From a virus, in IMG/VR virus record IMGVR_UViG_3300009502_000046, positions 1 through 64,000 of that record: a stretch of DNA of 64,000 bases; one strand, 5' to 3'. Under the pieces are notes generated by a model. It saw nothing but the letters and a program-made list of their open reading frames with translations. It was not told the origin of the DNA and ran no database searches. Shown one piece after another: positions 28,376 to 36,074 of the stretch (position 1 is its first letter; each line of letters opens with the position of its first letter). The translations under genes were made by a program, and so were the position numbers.

Positions 28376-28558
28376 TTATTTGATATCCTCAATACTTTCA
28401 ATATATACATCAAATTTAGATGCGATATCAGTCATATGTATCAACATTTGAATATCACATTCATCCATCTGACATTTGATTTTCAATTGACCAAGATCAC
28501 CAACTATTTCACTCTGATATACTTCAAGACCTCTAACACTCAATGTTACACTTTTCAT
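28376..28558 (-). CDS. Small hypothetical protein
   Basis: 60 residues starting MKSVTLSVRGLEVYQSEIV, beta strand then helix. GGAGGG site. The leader contains hairpin repeat copy 2. Confidence 0.65.
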   Translation of the reverse strand: MKSVTLSVRGLEVYQSEIVGDLGQLKIKCQMDECDIQMLIHMTDIASKFDVYIESIEDIK

Positions 28559-28588
28559 TTTTTACCCTCCTGATTTTCAACTAAACCG

Positions 28589-28621
28589 GAACCCGCCGGC
28601 ACGACCTGCCCGGCTTGGTTC
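28589..28621 (-). repeat. GC-rich hairpin repeat, copy 2
   Basis: Same design as at 2739-2775: GAACC, AA, GCCGG, 10-base loop, CCGGC, G, GGTTC. It directly follows the stop codon of the 28622-29821 gene and precedes the next start. Confidence 0.7.
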
Positions 28622-29821
28622 TTATTCAACCTCAACTAAATTACAACGATTTATAACCGTTTGTTTCAACCCTTTGTATTCAGTATGTTTTGTTACTGTG
28701 GCTTTTCCAGTATAATGTCCGTCCACTTCTAAATTTACACTTTTAGTAAACCAAACAGCCACATTATCATTAATTGTTTTAAACATATAACAATTGGATG
28801 TTCCATATTGACTATCAAAAACTCGTTTGCTAATCAAAACCATATCAACATCAATACGTTCACCGATGTTTCCAAAATGATTAGAAATAGTTTTATCTTC
28901 GACTTTCTTCTTATTCAAATTCATAAAATAAACACCTACAATAGAGGCCGCCGTTGTTGCTGTTTTATATGTGATATACTCACGAGCAATAAGGCCTTTG
29001 ATGTTTCTGATATAATCGGAAGTATTTTCTAATCCATTGACCCATTCAATAACGTGTTTATACGTTTTATCAACACCATCACTTGCGGCTGTGTTTAATT
29101 CATCTTGCCAATACTTTTTATTATATTCAATGCCCCATACAATATCACCAGTTGCTGATAAATAATTATGGTCAACATTCTCTCTGTTTTCTTCGGCATC
29201 TTTTCTTACCATTTTAGCAGAAATATATCCGTGTTTCTGAACACAGGCAATGGTTCGTTTCAAAAACATTTCAATGTTTTGAACTTCAACGCCTCGTTTA
29301 TACATTTTTCCATGTTCTTTATCCATCATATCATTCAATGTGTTGAATAATGTAGCATGGGACAATAACAGACTGGCATCAAATCCAAGATATGCCGTCA
29401 AACAAGTGCTTCCCACCTGATGGATTTCTTTTGTATCTGCTCTATAAACCAAATATGTATATTTACGATACCTGTCTGTATTGCAATGTTCGCAATAGGT
29501 GTCACTGTTCCAATACTGTTCAGGTATTTCAACATCATATATTTTTTTCATTATAATATTACCGTTTTTTGAATGTTCGGTAATCGCTAAGAAAGACCAT
29601 CCATTCAAGGATACAACCGGATTGATAACATCAATATCATTGACTTCAACCATTTTATGAACATCAACATCATCGTCATTTTTGAAAATAATATCCTTCT
29701 GATATGACGGTGAAATCATGTAATCAATACGAATACCATCCATGCCGAGAATACGATTGTTCAATTCCTCTAGCTTTTTGGTAATTGTCTTTAATTTATA
29801 AGTCGGTATTGTATATTTCAT
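28622..29821 (-). CDS. Conserved phage protein with zinc finger and C-terminal OB-like part
   Basis: 399 residues. CEHCNTDRYRKYTYLVYRAD followed by IHQVGSTCLTAYLG is a zinc-finger pattern found in many phage proteins of unknown role. The C-terminal NVAVWFTKSVNLEVDGHYTG and KGLKQTVINRCNLVEVE resemble an OB-type end. It is probably nucleic-acid binding. Own promoter at 29856-29884. Confidence 0.8.
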   Translation of the reverse strand: MKYTIPTYKLKTITKKLEELNNRILGMDGIRIDYMISPSYQKDIIFKNDDDVDVHKMVEVNDIDVINPVVSLNGWSFLAITEHSKNGNIIMKKIYDVEIPEQYWNSDTYCEHCNTDRYRKYTYLVYRADTKEIHQVGSTCLTAYLGFDASLLLSHATLFNTLNDMMDKEHGKMYKRGVEVQNIEMFLKRTIACVQKHGYISAKMVRKDAEENRENVDHNYLSATGDIVWGIEYNKKYWQDELNTAASDGVDKTYKHVIEWVNGLENTSDYIRNIKGLIAREYITYKTATTAASIVGVYFMNLNKKKVEDKTISNHFGNIGERIDVDMVLISKRVFDSQYGTSNCYMFKTINDNVAVWFTKSVNLEVDGHYTGKATVTKHTEYKGLKQTVINRCNLVEVE

Positions 29822-29855
29822 AATTTTATTGCCTTTCTTATTCTTTATATAACCG

Positions 29856-29884
29856 ATTATACACTAATATAAAGGAAAAGTCAA
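29856..29884 (-). promoter_or_regulatory. Early promoter
   Basis: TTGACT and TATAAT, 17-bp spacer, TGn before the -10. Confidence 0.85.
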
Positions 29885-29949
29885 GGTATTTTTGTATGTC
29901 AGTGGTGGCAGGGGATTGCCGGCGGGTTCCAGAGGATTGAATTTTACGC

Positions 29950-30890
29950 AAGAAAAAGGTTCAAGAAGTCTTATTACCATCATTCTATTTATCAACACTC
30001 TGGTTGCCCAATCTGTTGGGAAATAGTTTTAGGGTTTATCGCTTTTGAACCTTATCTTGTTACAATCTAATTAAGTATCATCCTATAATTTATCTAATAT
30101 AATTTACTTCTAGTCACTTCATTTCATCACCTGTTCCTTTACGTCTAAAGTTAAAAGTTTAAAACAAAAAATGGTTCAATATGGTAAACCGAACAGGATA
30201 AGAGTCATGGCCAATGAACGAGATATCCTTTTGATGTTGGAATTATAACCATTTGAACCGCGTCAGCCCTGATAGGAATTATGACCTGTTTGACAGGAAT
30301 TATAACCGTGGCCAACATTTTTTTTGATTGATATATTATGGAATGAAAGAACATGTGGTATATGGTATCATTCCAAATATCAACCAATCATATCGTTGAT
30401 TGAAGTCGGTTCTTTGTACCACCAAAAAACGTCCCTTATCAACAGATAAGTAAAGTAGGACTTACACCCAGCTGCCAATGGACTTATGCGGAATTACTGC
30501 CTGGTAGGACTTACCACCCTACGCCAATGGTCTTATTGAAGTCTGATCGCTAAACGTTGAATGGTATTTTCCCCGTTCAGGCTTATTGCCTCACGCCTTG
30601 GACTTACAAAGGATTTATAGCCTCATAGGACTTATAACCCACCGCCATCAAGGACTTACGTGGGAGTTTATCGCCTAAGTTGGAAACCAATAAAGTTGTG
30701 GTTCATTGGAAGGATCATTTAGCCTACCAACCGTTCCGCGGATTTCATAGTTAGTATCAATTACATATTTTTTCCTGTAATTGTAGGGTATTCAGCTTAT
30801 TTCCCCTAGAAGGAATTGACCTTCACTATATGTCCACATACTTTTTGTTTCCGAGATAGGATAACATGGGCAGTTACGCCCAATAACACC
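29950..30890 (-). ncRNA. Large ornate non-coding RNA candidate
   Basis: About 940 bp without a credible gene, dense in paired segments. The last 9-bp stem (30045-30053 with 29956-29964, AAGGTTCAA arms) ends in TTTTTCTT like a terminator. Strong helices include 30326-30345 with 30369-30385, CTTATC-TGTT-GATAAG, CCTGT-CAA-ACAGG and AGGC-AATAA-GCCT. A short motif, minus-strand TAAGTCC or TAATTCC, recurs a dozen times, and an approximately 30-nt unit around it repeats four times at 30.46-30.66 kb. A promoter at 31147-31175 can drive it. Size, ornateness and tRNA neighbours recall the ROOL and GOLLD RNA classes. Confidence 0.65.
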
Positions 30891-30899
30891 TATCGTTTT

Positions 30900-30971
30900 G
30901 ATTGATAATGGGAATCGAACCCATATAAACGATGTAGTATCGTTTGTTTGACCATATTAAACTACATCAAT
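30900..30971 (-). tRNA. tRNA-like gene with anticodon CTA (amber-reading)
   Basis: Acceptor ATTGATG/TATCAAT, T8-A9, D-arm GTTT...AAAC, anticodon arm AACGA-TACTACA-TCGTT, T-arm ATGGG-TTCGATT-CCCAT. Anticodon CTA would read UAG. Position 33 is A, not T, and no CCA is encoded, so function is uncertain. Confidence 0.65.
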
Positions 30972-30976
30972 CAGTT

Positions 30977-31037
30977 TACTGATACTTGGGTGTTGCACCC
31001 GCAACGTATATCTACGCGTCACTGCGACTTATCAGTA
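30977..31037 (-). tRNA. Short tRNA-like element
   Basis: An 8-bp end stem (TACTGATA/TATCAGTA), a D-arm-like GTC/GAC hairpin and a T-arm-like GCGGG/CCC hairpin, but a cramped CGTA-GATA-TACG in place of the anticodon arm. 61 nt in all. Probably not a working tRNA. Confidence 0.35.
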
Positions 31038-31043
31038 TTGTAT

Positions 31044-31140
31044 GGTTGGGGTGCTGGATGTTTGCGATCCAGATCCTGACTGTTTTTTTGAGAGGAATTG
31101 CGCCTCTATTGTAGGATAACTATTAATTTTTCCCAACTCA
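31044..31140 (-). other. Structured start of the non-coding transcript
   Basis: The first about 95 nt after the promoter form GTTGGG/CCCAAC, AGAGG-CGCAATT-CCTCT and TGGAT-CGCAAAC-ATCCA. This resembles a class II tRNA with altered arms. Isotype cannot be assigned. Confidence 0.35.
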
Positions 31141-31146
31141 TAATTC

Positions 31147-31175
31147 AGTATAACAAACTTTGATATGTTTGTCAA
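31147..31175 (-). promoter_or_regulatory. Promoter of the non-coding unit
   Basis: TTGACA and TATACT, 17-bp spacer. Downstream for about 1.2 kb on this strand there are only tRNA-like and structured RNA elements. Confidence 0.85.
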
Positions 31176-31179
31176 CTAT

Positions 31180-31363
31180 TTTAATTTTTTAAATCTAATT
31201 TTTATTTGTGGTAGGGATCAACCCATTTTCGTGAATATTACCAAAATAATTGTTAGACTCAATTCCCTGAGGCTTTTGGAGAACCAATCTTTATAGGTAA
31301 CTGACGTATCGTGTTGACTATCGTAACTGACCGTCTGATGTGGTTCCCTCACTCATTAAATAC
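31180..31363 (-). other. Short non-coding unit with direct repeats
   Basis: No gene is seen. On the minus strand GTCAGTTAC occurs twice (31323-31331 and 31297-31305). GGGAACC and GGTTCTC pair across the repeats like an acceptor stem. A second CCA-like end is near 31210. It may be a decayed tRNA or a small RNA. Confidence 0.35.
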
Positions 31364-31392
31364 ATTATAACACACTAAAATCAATATGTCAA
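31364..31392 (-). promoter_or_regulatory. Early promoter
   Basis: TTGACA and TATAAT, 17-bp spacer, reading leftward into the short non-coding unit. Confidence 0.8.
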
Positions 31393-31403
31393 TGATTATT
31401 TTT

Positions 31404-31610
31404 TTAATATTTTAAACTCTTGGATATATCATCGGGATTTTCTTTTCCTATGATATCCAATACATTTTTATATGCTTCAATACTTCTCACGGCATGAAAT
31501 ATAATAGCGGATACTTTAGCCCCGTCTTTACATGCCTGATAGAACAACGCACCTTCCCTTGTTGCTTCTCCGTATTTTCTTTTTATCTCCATTTTCTTGA
31601 TTGTTTCCAT
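31404..31610 (-). CDS. Small helical protein
   Basis: 68 residues, helical and basic at the start (METIKKMEIKRKYGEATREG). Its ATG overlaps the region of the preceding stop (TAAATGG). Third gene of the unit begun at 32342-32370. Confidence 0.65.
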   Translation of the reverse strand: METIKKMEIKRKYGEATREGALFYQACKDGAKVSAIIFHAVRSIEAYKNVLDIIGKENPDDISKSLKY

Positions 31611-31859
31611 TTAAATATCTCCATTGTTATCAATAAACAAATTAACTAATTCAAAGGCCGGTTTATGGTCACGATAAAATGCTTCACCATAAACATTGGC
31701 GACTGTTACATTAACAATCTTTTTATCAGGTAAAATAAAACTGATAAAGGTCACAGTCCTATCACTAAAAGGGGATCGTATTTCTTGTATCTTACACCCA
31801 TACCCAATAGCCTTCAATGATTTTCGTAAACTTAATTTTTGCTTGTTTGTATATTTCAT
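31611..31859 (-). CDS. Hypothetical beta-rich protein
   Basis: 82 residues with five or six predicted strands (GCKIQEIRSPFSDRTVTFIS, KKIVNVTVANVYGEAF). Separated by one base from the upstream gene. Unknown. Confidence 0.65.
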   Translation of the reverse strand: MKYTNKQKLSLRKSLKAIGYGCKIQEIRSPFSDRTVTFISFILPDKKIVNVTVANVYGEAFYRDHKPAFELVNLFIDNNGDI

Positions 31860-31860
31860 T

Positions 31861-32310
31861 TTATTTAATCCTCTTTATAATATTTCTCAATTGAACTCTT
31901 TTTTCAATTGTGCCATATCTGATTATAACACACTTCAATGTGGTTCGTAATACCTCATGCGTGCTAACACGGCTACCAACTTTGATGCGAACATAGTAAC
32001 CACGGCCAACATAGTTTTGGTTGGCCATAAATCCCATTTCCCACAATGATTTAGGAAATAATTTTTCCCATCTATTAATGGTTGGTCTTGTAGTATTCTG
32101 CCACGAAAAAGTAGTGGATTGTGCCGTTCTATCAGTAGGTGTTGCCTTGATAAAACCCCAAGAAATCCCCAAACGTCTCAACGCATCTGGATTGCTTTTA
32201 CAAGCATTCACTTGTTGCGCCTTGACCAAAGCATCCTTCATTTCAGGATGAATGTCTGGATGAACCAATCTAATTAAATCTCTGTATATTGTAGTAGGTG
32301 TAAAAGTCAT
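31861..32310 (-). CDS. J-domain-like (DnaJ-type) phage protein
   Basis: 149 residues. YRDLIRLVHPDIHPEMKDAL at the N-terminus has the HPD tripeptide at the proper helix junction of a J-domain, which activates Hsp70 (DnaK). The remainder (about 60-149) has basic beta-rich segments unlike DnaJ. Phages use such proteins to recruit host chaperones, but only the short core supports the call. Own promoter at 32342-32370. Confidence 0.65.
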   Translation of the reverse strand: MTFTPTTIYRDLIRLVHPDIHPEMKDALVKAQQVNACKSNPDALRRLGISWGFIKATPTDRTAQSTTFSWQNTTRPTINRWEKLFPKSLWEMGFMANQNYVGRGYYVRIKVGSRVSTHEVLRTTLKCVIIRYGTIEKRVQLRNIIKRIK

Positions 32311-32341
32311 TGTTTTAACCCTTTCTTTACTTTTTCCTTTG

Positions 32342-32370
32342 ATTATAACATAAATTGTTCATCATGTCAA
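32342..32370 (-). promoter_or_regulatory. Early promoter
   Basis: TTGACA and TATAAT, 17-bp spacer. Confidence 0.85.
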
Positions 32371-32396
32371 GGATTATTAAACCCTTAACATTCATA

Positions 32397-32786
32397 TTAT
32401 TCCTTATTGTTTTCCACCGGAATATCACGTTCTGATTCTAACTTGAATGTATAATGTGTCAAAAAAGATGCGATAGGTTTTGACCGTTGAATGTATAATA
32501 CATTGTCTTTTGCGTTATAATATTTGGCAGCCGTTGATGAAATAAGAGATTCGCCAGTATCATAAACAACATATGTGCCGGCCCTAGCGATTTTTGACGG
32601 ATCAACTTTGATATAATCATATTTCAATGTAACAGAAACACACAATAGAACACATAACCATACCCAAAAAAAAGCAAACATGCCCCCTACAAGGCCATCA
32701 TCACTAATCATTGCCCATGCAATCAATATAGCAAAAACAACGACTAATACAATTGCTGTTACAATTCCACTAATTTCTACAAACAT
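32397..32786 (-). CDS. Membrane protein with soluble C-terminal part
   Basis: 129 residues: two membrane spans (about 9-30 and 32-53), then a beta-rich soluble part (ARAGTYVVYDTGESLISSTA). It starts one base past the KTSC gene stop. Unknown. Confidence 0.7.
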   Translation of the reverse strand: MFVEISGIVTAIVLVVVFAILIAWAMISDDGLVGGMFAFFWVWLCVLLCVSVTLKYDYIKVDPSKIARAGTYVVYDTGESLISSTAAKYYNAKDNVLYIQRSKPIASFLTHYTFKLESERDIPVENNKE

Positions 32787-32787
32787 T

Positions 32788-33045
32788 TTATTCCCCCTTT
32801 TCTTCTGGTATCAATTCTTTATATAGGGCGTCATCATCCCATACTCGTTCACACACGAATTTCTTTTTCTTGACTTCTGTGTTCAAATATTTCCCGATAG
32901 ACTCTGCCAATAACAATTCATCATATACGGTTTCCGGTATATCAATATACTTATACAGTCCGCCGTTTTTAAATAATACTATCAAAGTGTTATTCTCATA
33001 TCCAACACTTTTTACATTTGAACTTTCAACATTTATTAATTTCAT
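32788..33045 (-). CDS. KTSC-domain protein
   Basis: 85 residues. SSNVKSVGYENNTLIVLFKN, GLYKYIDIPETVYDELLLA and SIGKYLNTEVKKKKF match the KTSC fold in order (strands, then VYDxLxxAxSxGxYxN). KTSC domains occur near lysyl-tRNA synthetase or alone in phages; role unknown. Own promoter at 33080-33108. Confidence 0.87.
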   Translation of the reverse strand: MKLINVESSNVKSVGYENNTLIVLFKNGGLYKYIDIPETVYDELLLAESIGKYLNTEVKKKKFVCERVWDDDALYKELIPEEKGE

Positions 33046-33079
33046 TTTGTTCTCCTATAATTTAATATTTTATTATTTT

Positions 33080-33108
33080 ATTTTACCACAAAAAATTAAA
33101 TTTGTCAA
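33080..33108 (-). promoter_or_regulatory. Early promoter
   Basis: TTGACA and TAAAAT, 17-bp spacer, TGG before the -10. Confidence 0.7.
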
Positions 33109-33110
33109 TT

Positions 33111-33368
33111 TTAATATACGTCTTCACTGTAAAGTAGCCCACCACGATACCCACCAGAATATGATGGAATACCAGCATCAATTTGAAGTTTATATCCATC
33201 TGCCCTATTGACAAATCTGTTACAAGATGTCATAAACCCCTGATCGCTATTTTTGAAACATCTGTTTCGTTGATAAATTAAAAATATGCAATCCGAATGT
33301 CGGTGGCCACGCCAAATATATCCGGTGTCATCCTTAACGGCAGCACATATACAAATTTCTTTATTCAT
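33111..33368 (-). CDS. Conserved phage protein, unknown function
   Basis: 85 residues from the ATG at 33368, overlapping the TGA of the gene before it. ICAAVKDDTGYIWRGHRHSD, DQGFMTSCNRFVNRADGYKL and GGYRGGLLYSEDVY form a pattern shared by proteins of many phages. Function not known. Confidence 0.8.
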   Translation of the reverse strand: MNKEICICAAVKDDTGYIWRGHRHSDCIFLIYQRNRCFKNSDQGFMTSCNRFVNRADGYKLQIDAGIPSYSGGYRGGLLYSEDVY

Positions 33369-33565
33369 TTTGTTGTCCTCTGTTTCTTTATCCATCCATC
33401 AAACAAGTCTTTAACTTCACGTTCATTCATTCCCATTATTTCAAAGAAAGCCTTACGTTCAGCATCATTTTTATTAAACCCACGAATCATTAATTCATCT
33501 GTTCGTTCTGTCAAATACGTGTATGCGTATCGTAAAAACCAATCTGTTTTTCTTATCGCTTTCAT
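33365..33565 (-). CDS. Small helical protein
   Basis: 66 residues, all helix (MKAIRKTDWFLRYAYTYLTE...GMNEREVKDLFDGWIKK). Stop overlaps the next start by 4 bp. Unknown. Confidence 0.7.
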   Translation of the reverse strand: MKAIRKTDWFLRYAYTYLTERTDELMIRGFNKNDAERKAFFEIMGMNEREVKDLFDGWIKKQRTTK

Positions 33566-33574
33566 AGTCGCCTC

Positions 33575-34054
33575 CTATATCGTATATCGTAAATCCGACC
33601 AATCAATCAAATATTCACATTCAAATTCTTTCATTTTGTTTTTTAGTGCCACAACGTCCTGACGAATTTTCATATATTCATCGAACCATTCATCGGTATG
33701 TTCCACGGCGTTACGATATTTCACATAGGTATCCAGTTGGGTGTAATATCGTTCATTTTGTTTCCTGACATAATCCATATTAAGTGTTTGCCTTTTTTGG
33801 CCATCACTCAATCGAAGCGTCAATGTTTTATTGCCCTTTGCCATAGTAAGCTCAAGACCATTCCATCCCTTCCTGATGTATAAATTAAAATCACCTGAAA
33901 TTGTCAATCGAAGACGGTCAATTAATCGTTTGGTAATTAATTTGCCATTCCAAGACGCCAATGCTGGGTCAAGGATGTTGATCATATATGTCGTTGCTTC
34001 AATGTTATCCATATATTCTTTTAATTTGGTTTTCAATTCTTCTCTTTTAGTCAT
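33575..34054 (-). CDS. Hypothetical helical protein
   Basis: 159 residues from the ATG at 34054 (GAGGAAA site); an earlier ATG would lie before the promoter -10. Coiled-coil like ends (MTKREELKTKLKEYMDNIE; DVVALKNKMKEFECEY) flank a beta-rich middle. First gene of the left arm. Confidence 0.7.
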   Translation of the reverse strand: MTKREELKTKLKEYMDNIEATTYMINILDPALASWNGKLITKRLIDRLRLTISGDFNLYIRKGWNGLELTMAKGNKTLTLRLSDGQKRQTLNMDYVRKQNERYYTQLDTYVKYRNAVEHTDEWFDEYMKIRQDVVALKNKMKEFECEYLIDWSDLRYTI

Positions 34055-34078
34055 ATATATTTCCTCGTTTTTATTTGT

Positions 34079-34107
34079 ATTATACACGAAAACATAGTGT
34101 TTGTCAA
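34079..34107 (-). promoter_or_regulatory. Outermost leftward early promoter
   Basis: TTGACA and TATAAT, 17-bp spacer. With 34190-34218 it forms the divergent pair that splits the window into two arms. Confidence 0.85.
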
Positions 34108-34189
34108 GGAAATTCTTCAACTGTTGGCTGTGCCGTTGGAACTCGCCACAAATTCAGACAGGCAATGGGTTTCCGAGGGTATAAAATAC

Positions 34190-34218
34190 TTGACAAAAGG
34201 GCTCTTATAGTGTATGAT
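34190..34218 (+). promoter_or_regulatory. First rightward early promoter
   Basis: TTGACA and TATGAT, 17-bp spacer, TGn before the -10. Confidence 0.8.
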
Positions 34219-34251
34219 GTTCATATAAAATAAAGAAAAGAGGATATAAAA

Positions 34252-34404
34252 ATGGATTGGTTAAATTATACTGACTATGTGCCTAATACATTTCCAGATA
34301 TTTTTAAATTGTTAGATTCGAGAGATTATCGTTCCCATAATTTTTATGAACGATATACAGGCAAAAGTAAGAAATTCAAGAAGAACAAACGAAAAGGTAA
34401 ATAA
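34252..34404 (+). CDS. Small protein with basic tail
   Basis: 50 residues: MDWLNYTDYVPNTFPDIFKL, then a lysine-rich end (GKSKKFKKNKRKGK). GAGGATAT site. First rightward gene; may bind nucleic acid. Unknown. Confidence 0.65.
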   Translation: MDWLNYTDYVPNTFPDIFKLLDSRDYRSHNFYERYTGKSKKFKKNKRKGK

Positions 34405-34407
34405 TCC

Positions 34408-34436
34408 TTGACTTATAAGGATTGTTGTGTTATTAT
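34408..34436 (+). promoter_or_regulatory. Early promoter
   Basis: TTGACT and TATTAT, 17-bp spacer. Confidence 0.75.
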
Positions 34437-34460
34437 GTAAAAAGAAATGAGGAAAAGACT

Positions 34461-34820
34461 ATGGCAAATTTTGAAGGTGTAACAGCAAGTAATTCTCCGG
34501 CAATTAAACCGGATAAAATAGATAAAATTAAGGAAATCGTTGATAGGTATTGTTTGAATGAATTGGCATGTGGTGTTCGTGATGGGTGCCTTGAATTATA
34601 TGGATACGATTTTTTCTATGTATCTGCCAATGAACCGAATGATATGGATGATGAATACGACAAAACTGATAATTTCTTGAAAGAAATTGCTCCACTATTA
34701 CTTGAAAAATTGGTTATTCAAAGTGTTGGGTCGGAGAAATGTCGGTTTCCACTGGCGGCACAGGAAATTGTAGTGTTGCCTAATGGTGATATTACATATA
34801 ATGGATTTAAGGGAGAATAA
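34461..34820 (+). CDS. Hypothetical acidic protein
   Basis: 119 residues from the ATG at 34461 (GAGG site); an upstream in-frame ATG overlaps the promoter. Acidic middle (SANEPNDMDDEYDKTDNFL). No motif recognised. Confidence 0.7.
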   Translation: MANFEGVTASNSPAIKPDKIDKIKEIVDRYCLNELACGVRDGCLELYGYDFFYVSANEPNDMDDEYDKTDNFLKEIAPLLLEKLVIQSVGSEKCRFPLAAQEIVVLPNGDITYNGFKGE

Positions 34821-34823
34821 GAT

Positions 34824-35036
34824 ATGACAGCAATACAGGATATAGAAAACACAAAGAAACGGTTGATTGCCCGAGCGGCTAAAAGGGGTATATGGGAGAA
34901 TTTTGGGCAAAAAGAACGCCGGAAATTACAAGATAAATATACACCAGAAATGTGTAAAAATGATGATTTTCATGATGTTCATCGGGCAATTATGGAATTT
35001 GAACTATGGTGCATGAATTATGATGGAGGCAAATAA
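34824..35036 (+). CDS. Small helical protein
   Basis: 70 residues starting MTAIQDIENTKKRLIARAAK, with basic helices and a short acidic end. Ends beside the start of the next gene (GGAGG inside it). Unknown. Confidence 0.65.
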   Translation: MTAIQDIENTKKRLIARAAKRGIWENFGQKERRKLQDKYTPEMCKNDDFHDVHRAIMEFELWCMNYDGGK

Positions 35037-35037
35037 C

Positions 35038-35409
35038 ATGAGAAATTCAATTAAATTATCGGAAAAACATGGTGTAAATCCAATGATACCAACATGTTTT
35101 TATTGTAATAAAGAGAAAAACGAAATAATACTATTTGGTAAATTACCTTATGATGAAAAGGCACCAATGACGGGTGTTATCAACATGGAACCTTGTGATG
35201 AATGTAAAGGATATATGGAAATGGGTATTATCCTTGTATCTGTAAGGAACGGCGAACCCCACGATAATCCATATCGCACTGGTGGTTGGGTGGTTATGAA
35301 AGAGGAAGCAGCAAAACAAATTTTCAATACTCTTGGAAAAAATCGTTTTGTTTTTGTTGAGGACGAAGCATGGGATCAGTTGCAGTTGCCAAGGTCTTTA
35401 GATATTTAA
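35038..35409 (+). CDS. Conserved phage zinc-site protein
   Basis: 123 residues from the ATG at 35038 (GGAGG site). PTCFYCNKEKNEIILFGK, MEPCDECKGYMEMGIILVSV and RTGGWVVMKEEAAKQIF follow a pattern widespread in phages: two CxxC pairs holding a zinc. Function unknown. Confidence 0.8.
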   Translation: MRNSIKLSEKHGVNPMIPTCFYCNKEKNEIILFGKLPYDEKAPMTGVINMEPCDECKGYMEMGIILVSVRNGEPHDNPYRTGGWVVMKEEAAKQIFNTLGKNRFVFVEDEAWDQLQLPRSLDI

Positions 35410-35440
35410 TAAAAAAGATGGTTTTTATTGAAAAAAATGG

Positions 35441-35469
35441 TTGACAAAACAAATTCTATGGTGTAAGAT
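35441..35469 (+). promoter_or_regulatory. Early promoter
   Basis: TTGACA and TAAGAT, 17-bp spacer, TGn before the -10. Confidence 0.7.
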
Positions 35470-35504
35470 AAAACTATAAAAAAAATAAATGGAGGATGTT
35501 AATT

Positions 35505-35849
35505 ATGAACAAAGCTACTTTGATTGATTTTGTGGCCGCAGAAACAAGCATGACAAAGAAAGACGCACGCAGTGCGATTGAGGCCGTTATTGAGGGTATC
35601 GTTGAAGGATTGTCGTCTGACAATAAGGTTGCCCTTGTTGGTTTCGGCACGTTCCTGTTAGTGGATAAGAAAGCCCGAACAGCTCGCAATCCGAAAACAG
35701 GTGAGGCCGTTGAAGTACCGGCAAAGGTTGTTCCGAAATTCCGCCCATCGGCTACTCTTAAAGAGTATTTTGAAGGGTATGATCTCGGTGAAGACAACGA
35801 TGTAGAGGAACTGGAAGATGTCGCCTCTGCTGATGAAGTCATTGCCTAA
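35505..35849 (+). CDS. HU/IHF-family DNA-binding protein
   Basis: 114 residues from the ATG at 35505 (GGAGG nine bases before). MNKATLIDFVAAETSMTKKD and helix 2 lead to VALVGFGTFLLVDKKARTAR and NPKTGEAVEVPAKVVPKFRP, the DNA-gripping beta-ribbon with its proline. The C-terminus has an extra acidic tail (GEDNDVEELEDVASADEVIA) absent from host HU. It bends DNA and may organise the phage genome. Own promoter and terminator. Confidence 0.95.
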   Translation: MNKATLIDFVAAETSMTKKDARSAIEAVIEGIVEGLSSDNKVALVGFGTFLLVDKKARTARNPKTGEAVEVPAKVVPKFRPSATLKEYFEGYDLGEDNDVEELEDVASADEVIA

Positions 35850-35862
35850 TCAGTAAAAGAAT

Positions 35863-35896
35863 AAAAAGAGGGCGGGATTTCTCGCCCTCTTTTTTA
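35863..35896 (+). terminator. Intrinsic terminator
   Basis: AAAAGAGGGCG/CGCCCTCTTTT hairpin with a T tract, after the HU gene. Confidence 0.9.
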
Positions 35897-35945
35897 TTTA
35901 CAATTTTATAAAATTAGGGTATAATTGATTAGAAAGGTAGAAAAT

Positions 35946-36074
35946 ATGAAGTGGCGGTATATTTTAATAGCGATATGTCTTACATTGTTTTCAATGGCAT
36001 TAAATAATGTCAATGAAATGACGTTGTGTATATTACTTGTTATGTGGCTACATCAGAAGGATGTGATGAAATGA
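35946..36074 (+). CDS. Tiny membrane protein
   Basis: 42 residues with one or two membrane spans (YILIAICLTLFSMAL, TLCILLVMW). AAAGG site. Its TGA overlaps the clamp-loader ATG. Confidence 0.55.
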   Translation: MKWRYILIAICLTLFSMALNNVNEMTLCILLVMWLHQKDVMK

